Shown here piece after piece: positions 26,901-38,900 of a stretch of DNA of 64,000 nt. Each line of letters begins with the position of its first letter. The stretch's first letter is position 1. The translations under genes were made by a program, and so were the position numbers. This DNA is from Ryuthela nishihirai (taxonomy: Eukaryota > Arthropoda > Arachnida > Araneae > Heptathelidae): NCBI GenBank assembly GCA_038380435.1, contig JAWZYU010000025.1:30480707-30544706 (forward strand). Direction: 5' to 3'. The notes under the pieces were generated by a model that saw only the letters and a program-made list of their open reading frames with translations, had not been told where the DNA came from and ran no database searches.

Positions 26901-29900
26901 ATCCAACAGTTACAAACAGAGAACTCATCCTTAAACTTACAAGTGTAATGAGACCAAATGTGCTGATGCTCGCTGTGGTCGTTCTCAAGTAACCCATGTA
27001 CTGCATGATACTCGTTTGCGTCAAAGTTGCCATTCTTACCACGACGTAAATCAACGGTCCAAAGAGTAACGTGCAAACAACCATTGTAGACGCCAACTGA
27101 AAGAAAATAAAACTCATATTCATAAAACATAAACTGATTCATGTTGTAATACAGATAGGCCAATCATAACAAATTATTATTTCCGATTAAAAGCGCAAAA
27201 TAAAAAATAAATACCCCCTCAAGCAGCTGCTTGCCACAGAGGTCTGACAGGAGCCTGTCAGTTTATATGCCAAAGTAGAAGATCTGAGAGGATGGCAGGA
27301 CCTCAGCAGAAAAACAACACATACAACCATGCCTTATCCGGGGCTCGAACAAAGGTCCCTTAGATCAGTAGCCAAGCGCGCTAACCACTCGGCCATAAAA
27401 AATGTTAGAATTATGAATCGTGCAGTTTTCAAGGAATCTTTTAAGTAAAAAATGTTATGCTGCAATGAAAAATCCAGTCTCTTGGCCCAATTTTTTTCTT
27501 TTTTTCTGCTCGACTGAGCTTTTTACCCCCTTCATCTCATCCCCAGTATTTTTATCTGGATCCGGACCTCTATTTAGATACTAGAAATCAAACGGTGCCA
27601 TTGGCTACTCTTAAGTTCTAAACCATCACTAAGACCACTGTTTGCAGGGCAGGACTTACGTATAAGCTAGGGACGGGGGTGGCTCAGTCGGTAGCGCGCC
27701 AGGCTCGTAATCTGTAGTTCCCAGGTTCGAGTCCCAGTTGGGTCAGCGTTGAGATTTATCTCCGCAAAATTCCCCGTCCCACCCACGGTCAGTAGGGGAC
27801 ACCGTTGGGCTTGGAAAGGCCGCCGTCCGTCTCACGGGACGTTAAGCTGTGGTCCCGTGTACGGGAGAGTCATACCCTGTGCACGTTAAAGAACACGCTG
27901 GATGGCCTTGATGGGAGGCTACCATCTGTCTCCCAACAGCTGTTCCAGTGGGTCCCCTCACCCAACCTTCTCTGAGCCTTTGGGGTCCATGTGACCTGGC
28001 CATTTCACCCATGGTGTGCAAAAAAGCGCCGCTCAGAGGTAAAATAGCCCTAACCCTAACGCATAAGTTAACTAAGCTGCAGCTTAGAGCCTCACGATAT
28101 GAGGGGCCTCAAAGAAATGTATTTCACATTTTACTGTGGGGGCGGGGGTGGCTCAGTCGGTAGCGCGCCAGGCTCGTAATCTGTAGTTCCCAGGTTCGAG
28201 TCCCAACTGGGTCAGCGTTGAGATTTATCTCCGCAAAATCCCCGCCCTGCCCACGGTCAGTAGGGGACACCGATGGGCTTGGAAAGGCCGCCGCCCGTCG
28301 GATGGGACGTTAAGCCGTGGTTCCGTGTGCGGGAGAGCCATACCCTGTGCACGTTAAAGAACACGCTGGATGGCCTTGACGGGAGGCTACCATCTGTCTC
28401 CCAACAGCTGTTCCAGTGGGTCCCCTCCCCCCAACCTTCTCTGAGCCTTCGGGGTCCATGTGACCTGGCCATTTAGCCCATGGTGTGCAAAAAAGTGCCG
28501 CTCAGAGGTAAAACAACCCAACCCAAATCCCGAGATCTACGACATGGATTACCCTTAGGTGCAAACCTTTAGAGCTCTACCACAGTTAGAATTTGCGTGA
28601 TCCGTCACTCAACCAGTCAATTAGTTATTCAAATCTATCTACGTAACGTCTTATTAGATGAGTGCCGAGCCTTCGTGATTAAAGATCTTGAAAGCATTAA
28701 TGGAAGGATCAGTACCGTGCCCAGGGAGGAGGGAATTTATGAGATTAATAAACCCTCCGCCATTGAGGGCGGGAATAACATATATCCCCTCATCACCACC
28801 ACCACAACCATTAGATCTTCTCTTGGGTTGGTGACTGGGAAGGATTATTATTATTAGACCAATTGTTTTACACTTTAGCATTGATTAGACCAGGAGGTCT
28901 CAACGTGGGATACGCGGTAGAATTTTTTGGGGTACGCCGTGAGAACTCAAAGGTCGCTAGATCTAATAACAAAGTCGCTAAGTTGGCATTATTATACTAT
29001 AACTATAGTTTTATCTGTCTATATAAGGGGTGCGACAGTTACATACACATTTCCAGAGAGGTATAATTCCAGGTGATTGAGAACCATTGTTGAAGAGGAT
29101 CCAGCACCTGCATCACCGAATCCCGGGCAGAGTCGTACACCTGGGATCAGTAGTCCAGATCCGACAGGACACTTCTCAGGGAGAGAATGTTGTCTTAGAT
29201 TTTATGAAGGAGAGAACACCTCTGCTTGTCTGAATGTGAGAATACTGTAATCCACTTTATTGAAGAAAGAATGCTTTATTACTTTTTTAGGAAGAAAACA
29301 GTGCCTTACATTTTTCGAGGGAGAGAATACTGTCTTACCATTTTTTGAGGAACAAAATACTGTCTTACCATTTTTGAGGAACAAAATACTGTCTTACCAT
29401 TTTTGAGGAACAAAATACTGTCTTATCATTTTTTGAGGGAGGGAATACTGTCTTACAATTTTTCGAGGGAGAGAATACTGTCTTACCATTGTTTGAGGGA
29501 GAGAACACTGTCTTACCATTTTTTGATGGAGAGAATGCTGTCTTACCATTTTTCGAGGGAGAGAATACTGTCTTACCATTTTTCGAGGGAGAGAATACTG
29601 TTTTACCATTTTTTGAGAGAGAAAATACTGTCTTAATTTTTTGAGGGAGAGAATACTGTCTTACCATTTTTTTGTGGGATAGAATACTGTCTTACCATTT
29701 TTGAGGGAGAGAATACTGTCTTACCATTTTTCGAGGGAGATAATGCTGTCTTAACATTTTTTCGAGGGAGAGAATACTGTCTTACCGTTTTTTTGAGGGA
29801 GAGAATACTGTCTTACCATTTTTCGAGGGAGAGAATACTGTCTTACCATTTTTGGAAGGAGAGAATACTGTCTTACCATTTTTTGAGGGAGAGAATACTG

Positions 29901-32900
29901 TCTTACAATTTTTTCGAGGGAGAGAATGCTGTCATACCATTTTTCGAGGGAGAGAATGCTGTCTTACCATTTTTATGGGGAGAATACTGTCTTACCATTT
30001 TAGGGAGAGAATACTGTCTTACCATTTTTCGAGAGAGAAAATACTGTCTTACCATTTTTCGAGGGAGAGAATACTATCTTACCATTTTTTGAGGGAGAGA
30101 ATACTGTCTTAGCATTTTTTGAGGGAGAGAATACTGTCTTACAATTTTTTGAGAGAGAGAATACTGTCTTACCATTTTTTGAGGGAGAGAATATTGCGTG
30201 GCGAAGAGCAAAACGATTGGCCCAGTGGGTACGATGCCGTAGACGAATCCATAGAAAGAGAGATCTTCCACGTGATCTGCCTCATGACACCAGAAGCGAA
30301 CCGAGGCATAAATTACAAAGGGCGATAATAACCTGATGAGAGAAAAATACTAATTTTAATTAAAAAACGTTTCAAGAAATAAATACATATTGAAATATAT
30401 CATTACTTGGTTTTTGAAAAAAAATTCGCACTGTTTTGACTTTAAGTAATTAAAATAATGAAAACTATCTTATCATTAGACTTTAAAAACCATCCCTTGG
30501 GAAGGTCTACCTGATGTGTGTTAGGGGGGGGGCTTTTTGTTTTTTTCCTTATTACTACTAATATTAAGCAGATTTTCCATATATCCTTTAACTGTAGGTC
30601 AATTGCCAAATTTAATTGTACAGTCGCTCAAAAAAATATCCGAACACTATGGTTAATTGCAAAATTCAGAAAAAAAATCTGGCAACGATTTTTTTTCTGA
30701 ATTCTGTAATCAACCATAGTGTTCGGATATTTTTTTGAGCGACTGTAGGACTTTTAACTGAAGGATATTTATTCAGCGTATCGAAAGCTAGAAGTTTTTG
30801 TTACGCTAAATAAAGCTCTAACCTTTTATATATATTTATACACTATGACACTGAAATTGTATCACCCAGAAGAGATTGGGTTGTTTTACCTCTGAGTGGC
30901 ACTTTTTTGCACACAATGGGCTAACTGGCCATGTCACAAAGATCCCGAGGGCTCAGAGAAGTTTGGGGGGAGGGAACCCCCTGACTGCTATTAGAAGACA
31001 CATGGCAACCTTCCATTAAGGCCATCTAACGTGTTCTTTAACGCGCACAGGGTATGATTCTCCTGTTCAATGGGAACTGTATATAACCTAGGAGCATCCG
31101 ATTACAATCTTGGGGGTTACTGATTTGAGCGAAACCATTCCGCTATTCTCAGGTGAAAGAAAGCAACGCACTCCGTAGACATTTTTTTTATCGAATTCTT
31201 CTTCCTTTACTACATTTATATTATTCCACCACAAGTTTAACATAAATATAGAACTCTTCCCTCTTGAGAATATATTAAATCACCGCCGAATATAAATTCT
31301 AGAAAGATAGCTTTATTTTTTGGACTTTAATATCAAAACGGCAACGCAAGTCCTTCAACTTCAAGACCTGGTCGTTGTGTTTCGGAATTTATGCTGCATA
31401 TTTATTACATCTTGAATACGAAATGCACCACAGGATTTAGGCCGGACGTAGAAGAACTAATATATCCAGCAGATAGGAACTACTCAATTTTCTATTCATA
31501 TACATAGTTTAGATATCCGATTGAAGAAGTGTAGGGATCTTTTCAAGATCAGTTTCTCTTATTTGGAGCTGAAACTCAAAGTTAATGTTTTCTGCTTGCC
31601 ACAATGTTAAAGATATTACCATCATTCAACTACAGAGTCCAATTGTCTCTGACCAATACGGAAAACTAATCTAGAAAATGCAAAAAAAAAGTTTTATTTT
31701 TCCTACCTTTTTCTCTGATATTGGCAGTTGGGTTGGGTTGTTTTACCTCTGAGCGGCACTTTTTTGCACACCATGGGCTAAATGGCCAGGTCACATGGAC
31801 CCCGAAGGCTCAGAGAAGGTTGGGGGAGGGGACCCACTGGAACAGCTGTTGGGAGACAGATGGTAGCCTCCCGTCAAGGCCATCCAGCGTGTTCTTTAAC
31901 GTGCACAAGGTATGGCTCTCCCGCACGCGGTTTAACGTCCCATCCGACGGACGGCGGCCTTTCCAAGCCCTTCGGTGTCCCCTACTGACCGTGGGCAGGG
32001 CAGGGAAATTTTGCGGAGATAAATCTCAACGCTGACCCAGCTGGGACTCGAACCTGGGAACTACAGATTACGAGCCTGGCGCGCTACCGACTGAGCCACC
32101 CCCGCCCCGATATTGGCAGTACTTTCGTTCCAATTTATTAACAACTGGTTCTCTTCTGTAATTTTTTTTGTTACGCTATTATAATCACTTATTTGTAAAG
32201 AAATGACAAAACTATCTTTAATCCCGAAAGGTTAGTTTGGTTTGCCACTGAGCGGCACATTTTTTGCACGAAATGAGGGAGCCATACCCTGTGCACGTTA
32301 AAGAATACGCTGGATGGCCTTGACGGGAGGCTACCATCTGTCTCCCAACAGCTGTTTCAATGGGTCCGCTCCCCCAACCTTCTCTGAGCCTTCGGGGTTC
32401 TTGTGATCTCGAAGGCTCAGAGCATTGTGTGCAAAAAGTATGCACACTGGCATTTGAGGTTTTGAATCCTCTGATGCTCATTTAGCCCATTGTGTGCAAA
32501 AACGCGCCGCTCCCCCAACCTTCTCTGAGCCTTCGGGGTCCTTGTGACCTGGACATTTAGCCCATGGTGTGCAAAAAAGTGCCGTTCAGAGGTCAACCCA
32601 ACCCACAAAATGGGATAAATAGACAGGCCACAAGAATTGCAAGGGCTCAGATAAGATTGGGGAATGGGACCAACTAGACTTCTATTAAGAGATTGATTGT
32701 AGTCTCCCATCAAGGCCATCCAGCGTGTTCTTCAACTTGCAAAGGGTATGACTCTCCCACACACACATGGTCACGGAATTGCGTCCCTTCTGACAGACGG
32801 CAGCATTCTTCTAAGCACGTCGTCATTCCCTTTTTCACCGAAGTCAGGATGAGGGTTTTCGGAGATAAATCTGAACGGAGGCAGATTTGGGACTCGAAAC

Positions 32901-35900
32901 TTGGACTACAGATTACGAACCTGGCGCTTTACCGACTGAGCCATTCTGCCCCAACTTTAGATGGAGATTGACTCAGTGATATGGCATTAAGTTCCTGATA
33001 TGCGCTTCATAGGATCTCAACTGTGCATCTGTTGAGATTCATCTGCACTTCCCGACACAGAATTCGGTGAGAAAGGGAACATCTATGGGCTTGAAAAAGC
33101 CACCGTCCGTCAGATGAGATGTTAAGCCCTTGCCCCTTGTGAAGGTGAGCCATACCCTGTGCCCATTAAAGAGCAGGTTGAATACGAAAGACATCCATCT
33201 GCCCTGTGGGTCCTCTTCCTCTATCCTGCTCTGAATCCTCGAGGTCATTTGTGTGTACAAAAGTGTGCACACAGGCATTTGATGTTTTGAGTCCTCGAGG
33301 TCATAGTGTGCGCAAAAAGTGTGCACTCAAGCATTTGATGTTTTGAGTCCTCGAGGTCATTGTGTGCGCAAAAAGTGTGCACGCAGGCATTTGATGTTTT
33401 GAGTCCTCGAGGTCATTGTGTACGCAAAAAGTGTTCACACTGGCATTTGATACTTTGAATCGTCGAGGTCATTGTGTGCGCAAAATGTGTTCACACTGGC
33501 ATTTGATACTTTGAATCATCGAGGTCATTGTGTGCGCAAAAAGTGTGCACGCAAGCATTTGAGGCTTTGAGTCCTCGAGGTCATTATGTACGCAAAAAGT
33601 GTGCACACTAGCATTTGATACTTTGAATCATCGAGGTCATCGTGTGCGCAAAAAGTGTGCACGCAAGCATTTGAGGCTTTGAGTTCTCGAGGTCATTGTG
33701 TGCTCAAAAAGTGGACACTGGCATTTGAGGCTTTGAGTCCTCGAGGTCATTGTGTGCTCAAAAAGTGTGCACAGTGGCATTTGAGGCTTTGAGTCCTCGA
33801 GGTCATTGTGTGTTCAAAAAATGTGGACACTGGCGTTTGAGGCTTTGAGTCCTCGAGGTCATTGTGTACTCAAAAAGTGTGTACATTGACATTTGAGGCT
33901 TTGAGTCCTCGAGGTCATTGTATACTCAAAAAGTGTGCACATTGACATTTGAGGCTTTGAGTCCTCGAGGTCAATGTGTACGCAAAAGTGTGCACACAGG
34001 CTTTTGAGTCCTTGAGATCATTGTGTGAGCAAAAGTGCTACTCAGAGGTTGTTTTATCTCTGAGCAACACTTTTTTTGCACACAATGGATTAAATGACCA
34101 GGTAACAAGGACCCCTCAGTCGGTTCAGAGAAGGTTGGGAGAATGGGGCTCACTACCTAACACGGACAGCTAATAATAACAAACTTCATAGCTACCAAAA
34201 TTTCAAATATCGAACATAAATACATCACCTCCATTATTCGTTCAAAATTTTGCAATTTAATTTTTTACACCATTGGAGGTCGAAATCCAAACTTTGAAAA
34301 ATTCTTAGAATGCGAATAGTGATATTTCAACAACATCTAACCGACCGGTAAATATTTACAATTCATCTCAAGCAAAAACGAAAGTGGAACGCCTGCAGAC
34401 GCCCAAAGGGAAAACAACATTAGCTCTTTTTTCGCAAACGAGTGAAAAAATTCATTTAATAATTTCGAAGAAACATCTCGTTTTACGATTTTCAATCAAT
34501 TAACTCTCTCTAGCTTTATTACCTCAATAACGCTTACAATAACATTAAAATGAAGAAAACAAGAAATTCTTTTTACCGGTAGCTTTCACGGTAATTGAAA
34601 TTTCTGTTTTTCTAGATTGGCACGTTGATATGTAAGGCCACATCTATCATTCCAGAGAGACCGTCTAATGCAGTATGTCGCAATCTTCTTCGCAGGAGGG
34701 GACCCAGCAGGAGCGTCCGAAAGAATTTTTCTAAGGGAGGTGTATGGAGGGAAAAAACCAAATCAGTGTTTCAAGACGGAAATAGTTAAGTCCGGAAGTT
34801 CATTAATGAATACATAATTTTTTTAACGTTGATTGGCATCAACCAGTCATGGACCTACCAATTGTGACGTGTGAGATGATGTGTGAGAATTAAATAAATC
34901 GATATAATAATCAGAGTTTCATTCGACAATGTCCTCCATTAAAGATTTTCTGTTCACTATTGCTTTTGTTTAACTATCTTTTGCTCCACTCCGTAATCAT
35001 TTAGGAAAGGTTGGGTTGGGTTGTTTTATCTCTGAGCAGCACTTTTTTGAACACCATGGGCTAAATGGCTAGGTCACAAGGACCCCGAAGTCTCAGAGAA
35101 GGTTTGGGGGAGGGGACCCACTGGAACAGCTGTTGGGAGACAGATGGGACGTCAAGGCCATCCAGCGTGTTCTTTAACGTGCACAGGGTAAGGCTCTCCC
35201 TTACACGGGACCACGGCTTAACGTCCCATCCGACGGTCGGCGGCCTTTCCAAGCCAATCGGTGTCCCCTACTGGTCGTGGGCAGGGCGGGAAGTTTTGCG
35301 GAGATAAGTCTCAACGCTGACCCAGCTGGGACTCGAACCTGGGAACTGCAGATTATGAGCCTGGCGTGCTACCAACTGAGCCACCCCAGTCCCATATTTA
35401 GGAAAGACCACCGTCCTTCGAATGGGACGTTAAGCCGTGGCGCTGTGTGTGGGAGAGCCATACCCTGTGCACGTTAAAGAACACGTTGGATAACCTTGAT
35501 GAGAGGCTACCATCTGCCTCCCAACAACAATTCCAGTGGGTTCCCGTACCTAACCTTCTCTGAGCCCTCGGGGTCCTTGTGTCCTGATTATTTAGCCCAT
35601 TGTGTGCAAAAAAGTGCCACTCAGAGGTAAAACAACCCAACCCGTACTTATATACATTTTACACTATCAAAAAGCTCATCAAAAATGCATTTTTAACTCA
35701 CACATAAAATAAGTAAGAAAAAAAAGAATTACCGTTCTAAAGCAACATTTATTTTCTGATTAAAATTAACTAACATTTTAATTGAAATCAAAATCCCAGA
35801 TACCAAAACGTCCTGCTTGGCCAACAAAAAAGTCCTAGAGACTGCGATACCCAATAGGAAGAGAACGGACGCCGAAAAAGCGCTTGAAAACACCTGAAAA

Positions 35901-38900
35901 CAAACAAAAAGATGGATGACATGGTTGTAATTAAATTAAATATAAAAATAGATATGGAACTCATGAAAGTGACCGATTGTCGATGCAAATGACCGAACAA
36001 ATGAACATTAAATGAAACAGAAAAATCTCTGCAGTACACAAGAGGTTTCTGCTATCCCTCTTACTTATACGAAGTAGAGAGCCGATTTGTTTTATCTCCG
36101 AAGAGTACTTTTTTCCACACAATGGACTAAATGGGCAGGTCACAAGGTTGGTTGGTTGGTTAGTTTACCTCTGTGCGGCACTTTTTTGCACACCATGGAC
36201 TAAATGGCCAGGTCACATGGATCCCGAAGGCTCAGAGAAGGTTGGGGGAGGGGACCCACTGGAACAGCTGTTGGGAGACAGATGGTAGCCTCCCGTCAAG
36301 GCCATCCAGCGTGTTCTTTAACGTGCACAGGGTATGGCTCTCCCGCACACGGGGCCACGGCTTAACGTCCCATCCGACGGACGACGGACGGCGGCCTTTC
36401 CAAGCCCATCGGTGTCCCCTACTGACCGTGGGCAGGGCGGGGAATTTTGCGGAGATAAGTCTCAACGTTGACCCAACTGGGACTCGAACCTGGAAATTAC
36501 AGATTATGAGCCTGGCGCGTTACCGACTGAGCCACCCCCGCCCCGCAGGTCGCAAGGACCCCAAAGGGCTCAAAGACAGTTGGGGGGAAGAGGGAACACA
36601 TAGGACAGCTGTTAGGAAGCAGATGGTAACCTTCCGTAAAGACCATTCAGCGTGTTCTTACCTCCCATGGATTAAAATTAACTAACATTTTAATTGAAAT
36701 CAAAATCCCAGATACCAAAACGTCCTGCTTGGCCAACAAAAAAGTCCTAGAGACTGCGATACCCAATAGGAAGAGTACGGTCGCCGAAAAAGCGCTTGAA
36801 AACACCTGAAAACAAACAAAAAGATGGACGACGGCCTCTTTTAACCCATCGATGGTCGACGGCCTCTTTAAACCCATCGATTTCCGATACTGACCAAACG
36901 TAGGGTGGGATCCCATCCAATGGACGACGGCCTCTTTAAACCCATCGATGTCCGACACTGACCAAACGTAGGGTGGGATTTACGCGGAGATAAATCTGAA
37001 CGCTGGTACAGGTGGGACTGCAGATTACGACCCCTTCCTCTAAGTATAGGGTGATCATATAGTAAGGGCAAAGAAACAGAACACATTCACTTTTTTGGCG
37101 ATAAAAAAGAGACTTTTTTCATTTTCTTGCTAGAGAAACCTCATATGCTCTAAAACCCCACTTTGAAGATTGGGGAATATCTAAAACTCCACTTTGGAGA
37201 TGGGAGGGGAACGATTAAAACTCAACTTTGAAGATGGAGAAACTCCTAAGAACCCACTTAGGAGTTTGGAGAACATATGAAACTCCTCTTTGGAGATGGG
37301 ATAGCCACTAAAGCTTCACTTTGGAGATAGGGGAACCCCTAAAAACCCTTTGGAGATTACGCAACCCCTAGACCTCCACTTTGCAGATGGTTGACCCTTT
37401 AAACTCCATTTTGCAGATAAAGGAACAACTAAAACTTCATTTTGGACACGGGAGAACACCTTAAACTGCACTTTGAAAATGAGAGACCAACTAAAAGCCC
37501 ACTTCGAAGATGATGTAACCCCTAAAACTGCACTTTCGAGATCGTGGAATACCTAAAAGCCCACTTTGGAGATGGGGGAACGCTTAAACCTCCACTTTGG
37601 AGATGAGGAAAACTCATAAAACCCCACTTTGGAAATGGAGAAACCCTCTATAAGCCTATTTTGGAGATGGTGAACCTTAAATTCCCCTTTGCAAATGGGG
37701 GAACCCCTAAATTACAACTTTAAAGGTAGCCCCTTAAACTCCCCTTAAACCCCAATTTGCAAAAACCCCACTTTAGAGATGGAGAAACCCCAAAAGCTTC
37801 CTCTGGAAACGGGAGGACTAATAAAACCCCATTTTAAAGAAAGAAAGACCCTTAAAACGCTCTCCTAATTAGAAATCGCCTCGGTATCGCAATGTCTCTG
37901 CTACTTCTGGGGTACGTGTTAAATCTGGCATGGCGTAGTAGTCACTACTGTATTAGAGGGGAATGTCCTTATAATGAAAGGCCTGCACAAACAAGTAGTT
38001 TCGGGGGCTCTCCGTTCTATACGTTGCAAATAAATATATACTATATACACCGACCTCGAATATTCATTCGATCACAATATTTTTTCTTGCTTTCTTTGAG
38101 AATGTAAAATTAGTAATGGCATTCTAAAGTTGGTCTGTAAATGGTAGCTAGGTAGTCACTGGAAGGACAACTATGCACCAATCCCCTGTGATGATGCATA
38201 GAACCGGCCAGGCCTAGCACCTAATGTCCGACCCCGCCTTCTCGTGGTGCGGACCGTTAATACCTTTCGAAAGAGATACTCTCTTGTGGAAGTGAATGGA
38301 AGAGGAGGGCTTCCAGATTAGTGTGGCCTACTGATCTGGACAAATATGGCTACTTTTCTTTTTTTTTTTTTCTACCCTGCTGAGGAGTGGTCAACCACAC
38401 AGGATCCTGGTGCTGACCATATAAACCCACTGGACTGGACAGATATATGGCTCTGAGCTTGATTATGGATTCTGATTTTGCTGCACTGGTGGGTTTCTGT
38501 GGAGGGAAAATCTTCTGCTGTGTTTTCTGTTTGTTTGTTTGTGGGTTGACAGCCCCAAGTGAATAGATTCACAGGATATGTTTATCAGCTGGTGGATAAT
38601 CCTGACCAGAGGTCATCGCAGGCACCTGAACTTTCTGCTTCTACTGGAATCGTCAAATTCTACATTGGAGAAAGTCTTCCAGTGTAGATGGCTTCAGCCT
38701 TTACTGGTGGGGGAACGGGTCTTTGCCCCATGTCTGCGATTAGGAAGCTGTTTGACATTGTCGGCATTCTCTCTCTCAATAAACATAGTTTCTTTAAACA
38801 TCCCACTAACCATTTTCTCTCCATAGGTAGTTGGAATGTGAGGACTCTGCACAGAGCTTTTTCTCTTGATGTCCTCACACAAGAATTCCACAATTATAAT

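Larger units (their letters stand above)
36545..37035 (-). repeat. Old SINE-A copy interrupted by the exon 4b segment
   Basis: SINE-A body from 36545 to CAGCGTGTTCTTACC (about 36663), then the exon 4b segment (36670-36828), then SINE-A again from CGACGGCCTC. The second part has two or three tandem copies of CCTCTTTAAACCCATCGAT and of the GACCAAACGTAGGGTGGGAT part. Confidence 0.85.

Noticed and set aside
26839..26940. Continuation of the exon 6 frame (VSLRMSSLFVTVGSMIF) as coding
   Set aside because: A consensus GTAAGT donor at 26940 and an in-phase exon 7 make this intron. The hydrophobic look is due to AT-rich sequence.
36173..36685. A 170-codon frame beginning RHFFAHHGLNGQVTW, and many similar frames elsewhere
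   Set aside because: Each lies over a SINE-A copy. The recurring peptide is the SINE body read through, often in both strands, and not a protein family.
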